NCBI GenBank assembly: GCA_017303635.1 | Contig: JAFLCG010000001.1 | Span: 744,001-808,000, forward strand | From: Anaerolineae bacterium | Lineage (GTDB): Bacteria; Chloroflexota; Anaerolineae; Aggregatilineales; Phototrophicaceae | Direction: 5' to 3' | DNA: 64,000 bases | In this document: piece after piece, positions 8,047 through 16,382 of the stretch | Numbering within the stretch: the stretch's first letter is position 1 | How the letters are laid out: each line of letters opens with the position of its first letter | The notes under the pieces: generated by a model | Databases searched by the model: none | What the model was told of the DNA's origin: nothing | Seen by the model: only the letters and a program-made list of their open reading frames with translations | Translations under genes and position numbers: made by a program

Positions 8047-9948
8047 TTAGCCGGTATAGATGAACTTGGCGCTGTTCGGATCATCCACGTTTTCAGCGGT
8101 GAAGACGAAGTAGCCAGTGGGGACGCGCTTCGGCACCGAGGTGTAACCACGAGCGGCAGCCATCTGCATGATGACGCCCATGTAGCCCATGTCGGCGGGT
8201 TTCTGCGCGATCACCAGGGAGACCGTGCCATCACGCAGGTAGCCGATGTTCTCTTCAGAAGCATCGAACAGCGCGACCTGTACGCTGCCAGCCAGACCGG
8301 CAGCCTCAATCGCGGCACCCGCGCCCAACGCACCGAAGGTGTTGGTGGCGAACATGCCGACGATGTCCGGGTTGGCCTGCAGGACAGCGGCGGTCTGCTG
8401 CTGGGCGTTGTTGGCGTCGTTTTCGTTGTAGTCAATGCGGACGACTTCCAGACCACGGTCAGCGGCGGCGGCTTCGCAGCCATCTTCACGCTGGTCGGTG
8501 GTGCTGATGCCGGGGCGAACGTTCTGGATGTAAATCTTCGCGCCTTCACCGAGGGCATCTGCCAGTGCGGAGCAAGCGATGTAACCGCCCTGGGTGTTGT
8601 CCGAGCCGACGTAGCTCAGCGGGAACTGGACGGGGCCAGCGGCATAGTCGCCATCGCCGATGAAAGTGTCGACGGTCAGCACGGGGATACCGGCTTCGCT
8701 GGCACGCTGCAGGACGGGGATCGACTGTTCCTTGTCGTTCGGGGCGGTCACCAGCGAGCTGATGTCACCACGGGCGATCAGGGCTTCGACAATCGGCACT
8801 GAGAACTGAACATTGAACTGTTCCGGGTCCTGCTGGACGACCTGGATACCATAACGGGCGGCGGCAGCATTCACACCACGCGACATAGTGATGTAGAACG
8901 GATCGGGGTTCACACCGGGGACGAAGCCCAGGATGTAGCTGCTGTCATAGCGGGCGGCGGGGTCACCACCAGCGCTGCTGTAGATGAACTTGGCCGCATC
9001 GGCATCATCGACGTTCTCAGCGTTGAAGACGAAGTAGCCGGTCGGGATGCGCTTCGGCACGCTCTGGAAACCATCCAGGTAGGCCGTCGCCATCGCCACA
9101 CCAAAGTAACCCATGTCAGCAGGTTTCTGCGCGATCACGAGGGAGACCGTGCCATCACGCAGGTAGCCGATGTTCTCTTCAGAAGCATCGAACAGCGCGA
9201 CTTCGACGGCGCCTGCCAGACCTGCGGCTTCAATCGCGGCACCCGCGCCCAATGCACCGAAGGTGTTGGTGGCGAACATGCCGGTGATGTCCGGGTTGGC
9301 CTGAAGGACAGCGGCGGTCTGCTGCTGGGCGTTGTTAGCGTCGTTTTCGTTGTAGTCCACACGGACGACTTCCAGACCACGGTCAGCAGCGGCGGCTTCG
9401 CAGCCATCTTCACGCTGGTCGGTGGTGCTGATGCCGGGGCGAACGTTCTGGATGTAAATCTTCGCGCCTTCGCCGAGCGAGTCAGCGAGGGCAGAGCAGG
9501 CGATATAACCGCCCTGGGTGTTGTCCGAGCCGATGTAGCTCAGCGGGAACTGGACAGGGCCAGCGGCATAGTCGCCATCGCCGATGAAGGTGTCGACGGT
9601 GATGACCGGGATGCCAGCTTCATTGGCGCGCTGCAGGACGGGGATCGACTGTTCCTTGTCGTTCGGGGCGGTGACGATAGCGTCAATATCGCCGCGAGCG
9701 ATCAAGGCTTCCAGAATCGGTACCGAGAACTGAACATTGAACTGTTCCGGGTCCTGCTGGACGATGTCGACGCCCAGGTCAGAGGCGGCCTGATTCACGC
9801 CGACGCTCATGGTGATATAGAACGGATCGGGGTTCACACCCGGGACGAAAGCAATCGTATAACGTTCTGGCGCATCCTGCGCGGCGACGGGCACCAGGGC
9901 CATCGCCAGCAGTGCCAGCATAGTCACGAACAACAGTTTACGAGTCAT
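8047..9948 (-). CDS. Sugar ABC transporter solute-binding protein with two tandem binding domains
   Basis: A 633-residue secreted protein. Residues 1-24 are a signal peptide ending VAAQ, with no lipobox cysteine. Two complete periplasmic-binding-protein type 1 domains follow, at about 30-323 and 338-631, each about 294 residues (a normal single RbsB-type protein is about 300). By eye I count roughly 37 differences in the aligned 294 residues, about 87 percent identity. Each copy has the FVPGVNPDPFYITMS ligand-site motif and two cysteines (in IACSAL and EDGCEA). The start at 9948 has AGGAG 6 nt upstream. It delivers a sugar to the permease encoded downstream; the ligand is unknown. Confidence 0.92.
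   Translation of the reverse strand: MTRKLLFVTMLALLAMALVPVAAQDAPERYTIAFVPGVNPDPFYITMSVGVNQAASDLGVDIVQQDPEQFNVQFSVPILEALIARGDIDAIVTAPNDKEQSIPVLQRANEAGIPVITVDTFIGDGDYAAGPVQFPLSYIGSDNTQGGYIACSALADSLGEGAKIYIQNVRPGISTTDQREDGCEAAAADRGLEVVRVDYNENDANNAQQQTAAVLQANPDITGMFATNTFGALGAGAAIEAAGLAGAVEVALFDASEENIGYLRDGTVSLVIAQKPADMGYFGVAMATAYLDGFQSVPKRIPTGYFVFNAENVDDADAAKFIYSSAGGDPAARYDSSYILGFVPGVNPDPFYITMSRGVNAAAARYGIQVVQQDPEQFNVQFSVPIVEALIARGDISSLVTAPNDKEQSIPVLQRASEAGIPVLTVDTFIGDGDYAAGPVQFPLSYVGSDNTQGGYIACSALADALGEGAKIYIQNVRPGISTTDQREDGCEAAAADRGLEVVRIDYNENDANNAQQQTAAVLQANPDIVGMFATNTFGALGAGAAIEAAGLAGSVQVALFDASEENIGYLRDGTVSLVIAQKPADMGYMGVIMQMAAARGYTSVPKRVPTGYFVFTAENVDDPNSAKFIYTG
8056..8937 (-). repeat. C-terminal copy of internal 924-bp-spaced gene duplication
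   Basis: This block encodes residues 338-631 of the binding protein and matches 8980-9861 at a constant offset of 924 bp (308 codons, including a 14-residue linker). Long stretches are nearly identical at DNA level, for example around 8207 versus 9131. Confidence 0.9.
8980..9861 (-). repeat. N-terminal copy of internal 924-bp-spaced gene duplication
   Basis: This block encodes residues 30-323 of the binding protein, the partner of 8056-8937. Most divergence is in the first 20 residues and in a stretch of about 20 residues near the C-terminal end of each domain. Confidence 0.9.
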
Positions 9949-10080
9949 GTTTTGCTCCTGAGAATCCTTCAAATAACCAGTCTTGAAACGCTGCTTGGAT
10001 AACCTGCGGTCGATAGGGTCTCCTCCTTTTTACCCAAAGCCTTCGACAACGAACTTTCAATGAATAGGGTTACCCCTACC

Positions 10081-11085
10081 CTACACCGACTCGCGGATGA
10101 CGAGTTCGGTGGGGAGAATAATCTGTTCAGCGGAATGCGGTGCTCCACGGGCTTGCGCCTGACGCATTAACAAGCGCACGGCCTGCACACCGATCTCAAA
10201 AGCGGGCTGGCTGACCGCAGAAATACTCGGTCGGATGAGTGTGAAGTAATCCAGATCATCAAAGACGATCAGCGCAACATCCTCGGGAATCTGTAAGCGC
10301 AGTTGATGAATCACCCCAATCGCCGCCGAGCCGATCTGGTTATTGAGTGCAAAGACCGCAGTGGGGCGATCAGGTCGCGTCATGACACTGCGTACCATGT
10401 CCATCGTCTGGGCAATATCGAGGGCGGGTACATCCACCACCAGGGCCGGGTCTACGGGCAGCCCGGCTTCCACCAGTGCGCGCTCATAACCCTCGTAGCG
10501 TTCCTTCATGGTCGTGATCTGCTTGCCCCAGCGCAACACCGCAATCCGTTGATGGCCTTTTTCGATGAGTAGACGGGTGGCGGCGTAAGCACCACCTTCG
10601 TTATCGACTTTGACGATGGAGGCTTCGACGGAGTCCAGATAGCGATCAATCTGGACAATCGGATGGCGGTAGGCCAGGTCCTGAACGGGGCTGATATTCT
10701 TGCCGGTTGGGCCGAGGATGATGCCATCAACCTGCTTGTCTTCTAACAGGTGCAGGTATTGTAGCTCGCGGGCGGCTTCTTCATTGGTATTACACAGGAT
10801 CAGGCTGAAGTTGTGCCGATTGGCTTCGTCTTCAGCACCACGGGCGACCGCGCTATAAAAGGGATTGGTGATGTCGTTGAGCAGCAGGCCGATGCTCTGG
10901 GTGGTGCGGGTTTTGAGGCTGCGGGCGATATGGCTGGGCCGGTAGTTCAGCTTGCGAATCGCTTCTTCAACCGCTTTGCGCTTGTCTTCACTGACAACGG
11001 CACTGCCTGTCAACACGCGGGAAACGGTGCTGGGGGAGGTGCCGGACTCCGTAGATATATCGTGAATAGTGACTTTTCGAGACAT
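10081..11085 (-). CDS. LacI-family transcriptional regulator
   Basis: A 334-residue repressor of standard LacI length. The N-terminal helix-turn-helix reads VTIHDISTESGTSPSTVSRV (about residues 4-23) with hinge helix RPSHIARSLK near 50. The rest is a type 1 periplasmic-binding fold that senses a small molecule (NDITNPFYSAVARG near 71, IVFDDLDYFTLIRPSISAV near 270). It heads the sugar transport block on the same strand, so its effector is probably the imported sugar or a phosphorylated product. A perfect LacI-type palindrome lies just upstream of its start (11112-11127), which implies autoregulation. Confidence 0.95.
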   Translation of the reverse strand: MSRKVTIHDISTESGTSPSTVSRVLTGSAVVSEDKRKAVEEAIRKLNYRPSHIARSLKTRTTQSIGLLLNDITNPFYSAVARGAEDEANRHNFSLILCNTNEEAARELQYLHLLEDKQVDGIILGPTGKNISPVQDLAYRHPIVQIDRYLDSVEASIVKVDNEGGAYAATRLLIEKGHQRIAVLRWGKQITTMKERYEGYERALVEAGLPVDPALVVDVPALDIAQTMDMVRSVMTRPDRPTAVFALNNQIGSAAIGVIHQLRLQIPEDVALIVFDDLDYFTLIRPSISAVSQPAFEIGVQAVRLLMRQAQARGAPHSAEQIILPTELVIRESV

Positions 11086-11111
11086 GAAAAAAGGTTCTTC
11101 AACAACATTCT

Positions 11112-11127
11112 ATGAAATCGGTTTCAT
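11112..11127. promoter_or_regulatory. LacI-family operator
   Basis: The 16-bp sequence ATGAAATCGGTTTCAT is a palindrome but for its outermost central pair and fits the LacI-family pattern TGAAA-N-CG-N-TTTCA. It is 26 bp upstream of the LacI-type gene and on the far side faces the divergent glycosyltransferase gene. Confidence 0.85.
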
Positions 11128-11191
11128 GCTATCCCGTTTGCGGCAGGCTGTCAAGGAATTCACATAGACCGATCTATACCATCTATCCCGA

Positions 11192-11221
11192 TTGAATTCA
11201 TCTGCCGGTACCCCCTATAAT
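11192..11221 (+). promoter_or_regulatory. Promoter of the GT4 glycosyltransferase gene
   Basis: TTGAAT at 11192-11197, an 18-bp spacer, and a perfect TATAAT at 11216-11221 followed by CC, 71 nt before the ATG. Confidence 0.6.
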
Positions 11222-11292
11222 CCGGTAGTCTCTTCAATCCAATTGCTTTTAATATCGTTAATATTAGCTGGCAGCCGGATGCCCTAAATTCC

Positions 11293-12426
11293 ATGCGCGT
11301 CGCCCTCTTCACCGACAACTTCCTGCCCAAGATTGATGGCATCGTCACGATGGTCTGCCTGCTGGTCGATCATCTGGAGAAGCGCGGGCATGAAACGCTC
11401 ATCGTCGCCCCGGATATGGGCGTGACTCATTACCGCAATACCCCGATCATTGGCGCACCGGGCTTCCCCATGCCGCTTTACCCGCAGCTGAAGTTTGGCT
11501 TCCCGGTGCCGCGTACATTTTTCAAGCTGAGGGCTTTTAAGCCGGATGTGGCCCATATGTTCCATCCGGCGCTGGTGGGCGGCTTTGGCCTGCTGATGAC
11601 TCAGCCGTTCGGCATTCCCCGTGTGGCGTCGTTTCATCTGGATTATGGGCGGTTGGTGCATCACTTCGGGTTGGGCTACATCGAACCCATCACCGACTTC
11701 CTGACGTGGTGGCTGTTCAACTGGGCGGATGTGGCCCTGGCGCAGTCGACCCCGGTCGAAGCGCGGATGCGTGACCTGCGCGTGCGGAAGATCCGCCGCT
11801 GGCCGCGGGGGGTGGATGCCGAACGTTTTCATCCACGTCAGCGATCCGAGTCCATGCGTGAGCGGCTTAGCGGCGGTTGCCCGTCGGAGCGCCTGCTGAT
11901 CTATGTCGGGCGGCTATCGAGCGAAAAGCGCCTGACCGATCTTCGTGCCGTGCTGGAGCAAGTGCCCGGCACTCGGCTGGCCTTGGTAGGGGATGGGCCG
12001 CAGCGGGCAGAACTGGAAGCTTACTTCAGTGGGCTGCCGGTTCACTTTGCCGGATATTTGCAGGGAGAGGAGTTGGCAGCGGCCTATGCCAGTGCCGATG
12101 CCTTCGTGTTTCCATCGTCGTTGGAGAGCTTCGGGTTGGTGCTGCTGGAAGCCATGGCTGCCGGCTTGCCGGTCATCGCTGCACGGGTCGGCGGCGTGAC
12201 CGACATCGTGCGCGAAGGGGTCAATGGCTACTCATTCGACATTGGTGATATAAAGGGTTTGGTGGAGCGTACACGAGCCGCCTTGCACGACTCGGCTCAT
12301 CTGCGGCAGATGGGTGCGGCGGCACGGGCTTATGCTGAAACCCAGTCGTGGGCGCAGATTCTGGATGATCTGATTGACCTCTACGAAGAATTGATCGAGC
12401 GACGGCGGAGAAAACGTCATGGGTGA
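11293..12426 (+). CDS. GT4-family glycosyltransferase (mannosyl/sulfoquinovosyl-transferase-like)
   Basis: A 377-residue GT-B enzyme. The N-terminal acceptor domain starts MRVALFTDNFLPKIDGIV; the C-terminal nucleotide-sugar domain begins near residue 200 (LLIYVGRLSSEKR) and carries the EX7E retaining-transferase motif as E278-SFGLVLL-E286. The overall pattern is close to lipid-directed mannosyl- or SQD2-type transferases that build glycolipids at the cytoplasmic membrane face; the donor and acceptor cannot be read. The small membrane-protein gene downstream overlaps its 3' end by 8 bp. Confidence 0.9.
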   Translation: MRVALFTDNFLPKIDGIVTMVCLLVDHLEKRGHETLIVAPDMGVTHYRNTPIIGAPGFPMPLYPQLKFGFPVPRTFFKLRAFKPDVAHMFHPALVGGFGLLMTQPFGIPRVASFHLDYGRLVHHFGLGYIEPITDFLTWWLFNWADVALAQSTPVEARMRDLRVRKIRRWPRGVDAERFHPRQRSESMRERLSGGCPSERLLIYVGRLSSEKRLTDLRAVLEQVPGTRLALVGDGPQRAELEAYFSGLPVHFAGYLQGEELAAAYASADAFVFPSSLESFGLVLLEAMAAGLPVIAARVGGVTDIVREGVNGYSFDIGDIKGLVERTRAALHDSAHLRQMGAAARAYAETQSWAQILDDLIDLYEELIERRRRKRHG

Positions 12427-12940
12427 ACGCAAGAAGAAGAAACGCGGTCAGCTTCGTGAAGTTATTGTGCCGTTGCCACTTGATAGTGCCTTGAATCGGC
12501 TCAATAACCGTGCGGCACGGCAACAATGCACTGTGACCATGAATGTACGTAAAACTGACCTTAAGGAAGCTGATCTGGCGATTGGTTTGTTCAATCGGTC
12601 AGGCCGACCTTCCGGCTTCAATGAATTCTGGCGCACGACGCTGACATTAGAACAATTGGATGAATACAAGACTCGCATCGAATACAGTCCAGTTCGCTTG
12701 AGTGTGACGGTTGGTGCGGGAACCTTGCTGCCCCTCATTCTTCCTGCTATCGCCCTGTATTGCGTAAGCATTACCATGTTTGGTCCGATTCTGGGATCGA
12801 TTCAGAGTGCGGAGTATCCGTTCTCTCGGGATATCCTGCTTGTTGGGTTAGTCATTATGTTGCTCCTGTATATCCGCCACAGACGACGAGTGTTGCTTGA
12901 CCTTCTGCATGACCTCGATAAACCGCTGGGTGAAAACTGA
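12419..12940 (+). CDS. Membrane protein of unknown function
   Basis: A 173-residue protein I do not recognise. A lysine/arginine-rich start (about 1-12) is followed by a soluble stretch to about residue 95, two hydrophobic segments at about 100-125 and 137-153, and a short basic and acidic tail. Its ATG overlaps the end of the glycosyltransferase gene by 8 bp and GGAG lies 8 nt upstream, so it is co-translated with that enzyme. A role as membrane partner of the glycosyltransferase is inference. Confidence 0.7.
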   Translation: MGERKKKKRGQLREVIVPLPLDSALNRLNNRAARQQCTVTMNVRKTDLKEADLAIGLFNRSGRPSGFNEFWRTTLTLEQLDEYKTRIEYSPVRLSVTVGAGTLLPLILPAIALYCVSITMFGPILGSIQSAEYPFSRDILLVGLVIMLLLYIRHRRRVLLDLLHDLDKPLGEN

Positions 12941-12979
12941 TTTCAGTCCATCGTGTCCACTGACTAAGGGTACTCACGT

Positions 12980-12985
12980 TATAAT
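12980..12985 (+). promoter_or_regulatory. TATAATCC-type -10 element before the SDR gene
   Basis: A perfect TATAAT followed by CC, 42 nt before the start; no convincing -35 box at 16-18 bp. Confidence 0.5.
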
Positions 12986-13027
12986 CCGCCTCAAATCCAA
13001 TACTGCTTTATGAGAAAGGTATTCCTC

Positions 13028-13798
13028 ATGACTACCCTGTTTGACTTACCCGACCGCATTGCTATCGTCACCGGAGCCGGGCGCGGCATCGGGCGGGAGA
13101 TTGCGCGGACGCTGGCAAAGGCCGGGGCGCATCTCGTCATTGCCGAGTACGACCGTGCCAATGCTGAAGATGCTGCCCAGGAGATCATCGGCCTGGGGCG
13201 GCAGGCGATTGCGCTGCAAGTCGATGTGCAGGATCACGCCAGTGTGGAGGCGATGGTCGCCAAAGCGGTCGATCACTTCAAGCGGGTTGATATTCTGGTG
13301 AACAATGCCGGGATTGCCGAGAACGTCCCGGCGGAAGATTGCCCACCGGACCAGTGGCGGCGTATTCTGGGTATCAACCTGGATGGCGTGTTCTACTGCA
13401 GCACCGCTGTCGGGCGGCATATGCTGGCGCAGCAATCCGGGGCGATTGTCAACATTGCGTCGATGTCCGGCAGCATCGTCAATAATCCACAACCGCAGGC
13501 TGCTTACAATGTCTCCAAAGCCGGGGTGATCATGCTGACCAAGTCGCTGGCTGCCGAGTGGGCCGGGCGGGGTGTGCGGGTCAACAGTGTGTCGCCGGGC
13601 TATATCGCCACCGAGATGACCAAGAAGGGACTTGCGGCCCATCCTGATTGGCGCGACATCTGGTTTGGGATGACGCCGATGGGGCGGATGGGCACGCCGG
13701 TCGAGATTGCCCATGCCGTCTGGTATCTGGCCTCGGATGCGGCCAGCTTTGCCACCGGCACTGATCTGATTGTGGATGGTGGCTACACGGCCTGGTGA
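13028..13798 (+). CDS. Short-chain dehydrogenase/reductase (classical SDR)
   Basis: A 256-residue NAD(P)-dependent oxidoreductase. Rossmann motif TGAGRGIG near residue 16, NNAG near 91, catalytic serine in SMSGS near 144, and YNVSK near 158 are all present, followed by the GYIATEMT segment and the C-terminal DGGYTAW. It is of FabG/gluconate-dehydrogenase type; the substrate is not predictable. The start at 13028 is preferred over an in-frame ATG at 13010 because AAAGG lies 8 nt before it. The DegT-type aminotransferase gene follows after 269 bp. Confidence 0.92.
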   Translation: MTTLFDLPDRIAIVTGAGRGIGREIARTLAKAGAHLVIAEYDRANAEDAAQEIIGLGRQAIALQVDVQDHASVEAMVAKAVDHFKRVDILVNNAGIAENVPAEDCPPDQWRRILGINLDGVFYCSTAVGRHMLAQQSGAIVNIASMSGSIVNNPQPQAAYNVSKAGVIMLTKSLAAEWAGRGVRVNSVSPGYIATEMTKKGLAAHPDWRDIWFGMTPMGRMGTPVEIAHAVWYLASDAASFATGTDLIVDGGYTAW

Positions 13799-13930
13799 AG
13801 TACATTTTTCTGCAAAAGGCCTAGCCTGTTGTTCCTGTTTTACAGGGATAACAGGTAAGCATTACGAACCTTATAAAGTCGGCTCGTTTTGAGCGTGGCT
13901 GTGGTTAGACTGGCGGTCTTGGGGATGCTC

Positions 13931-13952
13931 AAGGTTGGAATTTGCCAACCTT
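13931..13952 (+). terminator. Possible stem-loop terminator after the SDR gene
   Basis: AAGGTTGG (13931-13938) pairs with CCAACCTT (13945-13952) around a 6-nt loop, followed by TTCGG. The T run is short and the hairpin is 132 bp past the stop, so termination is uncertain. Confidence 0.35.
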
Positions 13953-13992
13953 TTCGGTATTCAAGGACGGTTAAGCCTCCTGGCGGCCACGC

Positions 13993-13998
13993 TATAAT
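13993..13998 (+). promoter_or_regulatory. TATAAT -10 element before the DegT-type gene
   Basis: TATAAT followed by CT, 69 nt before the ATG at 14068; -35 region weak. Confidence 0.5.
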
Positions 13999-14067
13999 CT
14001 GCGATGGATCAATAGTTCTCGTAATGTATTTGCTCGCTCAGTGTCTTATTGAAAAGGATTTCCCCTC

Positions 14068-15324
14068 ATGACTGACCAATATCTCCTCCCTTATGAATGG
14101 CCCGGCAGCTACTTCATTGATGAAGAAGTGATTGAGGCCGTCAATCAGGTGCTACTGGCGCGCAGTCCGCACCGCTTCTACGGGCATGACCTTCAGCACA
14201 CGACCGATCAACTGGAAGCGCTGTTCTGCGAGCGGCTCGGTCGCAAACATGCCGTGCTGGTCAACAGCGGCACCGGGGCGCTTTCGACGGCCATGATGGC
14301 GGCAGATGTGGGGCCGGGCGATGAGGTGTTGGTGCCGGGTTACTTCTGGGTGGCTTGTGTCTCGGCGGTCGTCCGCTGCGGCGCTATTCCGCGTCTGGTC
14401 GAGGTTGACGACACCTTCACCATGGACCCGGACGACCTGGAGCGCAAGCTCAACCCGCGTGTGAAAGCCGTGCTGGTCGTCCACATGAGCGGGGCCTGCG
14501 GCGATATTGAGCGCATTGCCGCCATCTGCAAGCAGCATAACGTCACGCTGATCGAAGATGTGGCGCAGGCCAACGGCGGCAGCTTCCGGGGAAAGCCGCT
14601 GGGCAGCTTTGGCGATCTGGCGATCTTCAGCTTCCAGTACAACAAGAACATCACGGCAGGCGAGGGCGGCATGGTCGTCTGCGATGACGATCTGCTGGCC
14701 GACCGCATGTGGGCCTACCACGATGTCGGCTATGCCCGTAACGCCGCCGGTCGGGTGGATCCCAACGCCCGCGTGCAAAGCTGGGGGCAATGCCTGCGGA
14801 TGAGCGAGGTGGCAGCCGCCATGCTCATCCCGCAAGCCCGTAAGCTCGACCAGATCACCGGGCAGATGCGCGCCCGCAACCAGCAGCTTTACGCTGGGTT
14901 GAGCAGCATCCCCGGCGCGACTCCCCGCCGCATCATCGACCCGGCGGGCGATAGCGGGCCGTTTGTTATTATGACCTGGCCGGATGGGGAGACCTGCCGC
15001 CGGGTGGTCGAGTACACCCGTGCGCGGGGGGTGCGACCGGGGCCGCACGGCCAAGGTAACATCTGCATGACCGACTGGGGACTGCATATCTACCACCACA
15101 ACGTTAGTCTGGTGGAGAAGCGCGGCGTCAATTCGGCGGGCAGACCGTGGAGCGACCCGCTCAACGCCTTCCACACCGAGATTAGCTACGACAAGGGGAC
15201 TCTGCCGCGTATGGATGACCTCATCGCCCGCAGCAACCTCATCACCGTCGCCCCGGTGCTGACTGAGGCCGCCTGCGAGGAGATCATCGCGCTGTTCCAC
15301 GAGGCAGTGCGGGTAGGCGGATAG
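14068..15324 (+). CDS. DegT/DnrJ/EryC1/StrS-family PLP aminotransferase
   Basis: A 418-residue pyridoxal-phosphate enzyme. N-terminal substrate region, the GTGALSTAMMAADVGPGDEV segment near residue 70, the aspartate in LIEDVAQANGG near 166, and the Schiff-base lysine in FSFQYNKNITAGEGG near 194 are seen. The family transaminates keto-sugars or keto-inositols, or dehydrates sugars, for antibiotics and surface glycans. AAAGGA lies 9 nt before the ATG. The C-terminal region (HIYHHNVSLVEKRG) is longer than in simple sugar aminotransferases. The upstream SDR could supply a keto substrate, as in aminocyclitol pathways; this is inference. Confidence 0.9.
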   Translation: MTDQYLLPYEWPGSYFIDEEVIEAVNQVLLARSPHRFYGHDLQHTTDQLEALFCERLGRKHAVLVNSGTGALSTAMMAADVGPGDEVLVPGYFWVACVSAVVRCGAIPRLVEVDDTFTMDPDDLERKLNPRVKAVLVVHMSGACGDIERIAAICKQHNVTLIEDVAQANGGSFRGKPLGSFGDLAIFSFQYNKNITAGEGGMVVCDDDLLADRMWAYHDVGYARNAAGRVDPNARVQSWGQCLRMSEVAAAMLIPQARKLDQITGQMRARNQQLYAGLSSIPGATPRRIIDPAGDSGPFVIMTWPDGETCRRVVEYTRARGVRPGPHGQGNICMTDWGLHIYHHNVSLVEKRGVNSAGRPWSDPLNAFHTEISYDKGTLPRMDDLIARSNLITVAPVLTEAACEEIIALFHEAVRVGG

Positions 15325-15331
15325 CCTACCC

Positions 15332-15988
15332 TTAAATTAAGGGCGATGACGAGGCTGTGCTTCGGCGCAGCTTCGCATCGGCAACCGCGAATAATGTCAC
15401 TCCGCCACCCATCAACCCCATGATTCCATAGCCAAAGCTAACTAAGGCGAGGGATAGCAGTACGTTGTGGGCAAAAATGTCTACAAGAAAGGCTACAGAC
15501 AGGCATACCATCAATACGATTCCGCCACTGACCCAGGCCATAGGCACGATCATTAACATGATCCAATGGATGGGATAGTAAGCAAACAACAGCACATCCA
15601 GACTGATGATCGGCAACCAACCGATGATGATCAGATGGAGTATGGTGAAAATGAGATGCCCGGTTGGGGAAATTTCTCTATTGATGCTCAACAGGGGCCA
15701 CAGGATTCCGACTATCCAAGCTGTCGTAAGCGCGATCAGGCCTTTGGCTGGCAACCGAGCATCAATGGAATCCAGAAACCACGCTAATCCCGCAATCCAC
15801 AATAGGCCTGTTGGCAGATAGCACAGAATCAGGCTGTGAACGCCAGCTTGTTGGAGGTCGCCATACCAGATCACGATCAGAACGAGTCCACTGATTGCCC
15901 AGATTAGACCGTTGAATAGTGCGGCAATATCGTAAGTGAGACGCGCTTCTGCTCTTTGCTCTGCCAGAGGTGCCGGTGAGTCCTGCAT
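15332..15988 (-). CDS. Six-helix membrane protein of unknown function
   Basis: A 218-residue protein with about six hydrophobic segments starting near residue 24 and a short C-terminal tail. I do not recognise a family. The N-terminus is polar and acidic (residues 1-20). It is convergent with the aminotransferase gene, with 7 bp between the stops, and has no obvious partner. Confidence 0.7.
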   Translation of the reverse strand: MQDSPAPLAEQRAEARLTYDIAALFNGLIWAISGLVLIVIWYGDLQQAGVHSLILCYLPTGLLWIAGLAWFLDSIDARLPAKGLIALTTAWIVGILWPLLSINREISPTGHLIFTILHLIIIGWLPIISLDVLLFAYYPIHWIMLMIVPMAWVSGGIVLMVCLSVAFLVDIFAHNVLLSLALVSFGYGIMGLMGGGVTLFAVADAKLRRSTASSSPLI

Positions 15989-16104
15989 GATCGCCTCCTG
16001 TGATGACTCATGTTACACAGCAGGGCCGCATTCCCCTCAGCATCGATCCGGTGCTAACCGAAGTAGCCTGTACACACACCGCCGAGCTGTAACAGCATCC
16101 AGAA

Positions 16105-16137
16105 AATCGGAACAAAACCGGAACTTTTGTTCCGATT
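16105..16137. repeat. 13-bp inverted repeat with AATCGGAACA core
   Basis: AATCGGAACAAAA at 16105-16117 is an exact inverted match to TTTTGTTCCGATT at 16125-16137 around a 7-nt loop. Nine bases of the arm (ATCGGAACA) recur as an inverted repeat at 62215-62240. Confidence 0.75.
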
Positions 16138-16330
16138 CGCCACTCAAATCTGTGCTATGCTGGGCGAAGGTTGCCGGATTGCGCGGACAAGTCGCACTCG
16201 CGAAACCGCCTGTTGGCCGTGGCCGAACCGGAGCGCCACCGCCGCCGCCGCCGCAACAGCACTCCCTTAATCTAACAGTTTTGCAACACGAACGTCTGTG
16301 CTATACTCCATTTGGAAGGGCGCTTCACGC

Positions 16331-16336
16331 TATAAT
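16331..16336 (+). promoter_or_regulatory. TATAATCC-type -10 element before nadK
   Basis: TATAAT followed by CC, 46 nt before the ATG; -35 not convincing. Confidence 0.5.
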
Positions 16337-16382
16337 CCAGCAGTCGGTTGACGGCTGAACGCTCACCACGAAAGACGCATTC

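Larger units (their letters stand above)
15989..16382. other. 394-bp gene-free region before nadK
   Basis: No convincing gene. It holds a long hairpin (16105-16137), a run of GCC-type triplets near 16240, and two candidate -10 boxes: TATACT at 16302-16307 and TATAAT at 16331-16336. Confidence 0.6.

Noticed and set aside
8047..9948. Two separate binding-protein genes fused by error
   Set aside because: The frame is continuous through a 14-residue linker, with no start or ribosome site at the second copy; a real fusion is the simplest reading, subject to assembly check.
9949..10080. LacI operator before the sugar-binding-protein gene
   Set aside because: Only a TGAAA half site and a TTCG-ACAA-CGAA repeat are present; no full TGAAANCGNTTTCA palindrome.
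13889..14071. A 60-residue open frame before the DegT-type gene
   Set aside because: It spans the terminator-like hairpin and the -10 box and overlaps the real start; no ribosome site.
14152..15300. A 382-residue open frame on the minus strand
   Set aside because: It is opposite the DegT-type aminotransferase gene and has histidine- and arginine-rich shadow composition.
15936..16358. A 140-residue open frame before nadK
   Set aside because: It overlaps a hairpin and a GCC-rich run, has a proline string and no ribosome site, and has atypical composition.
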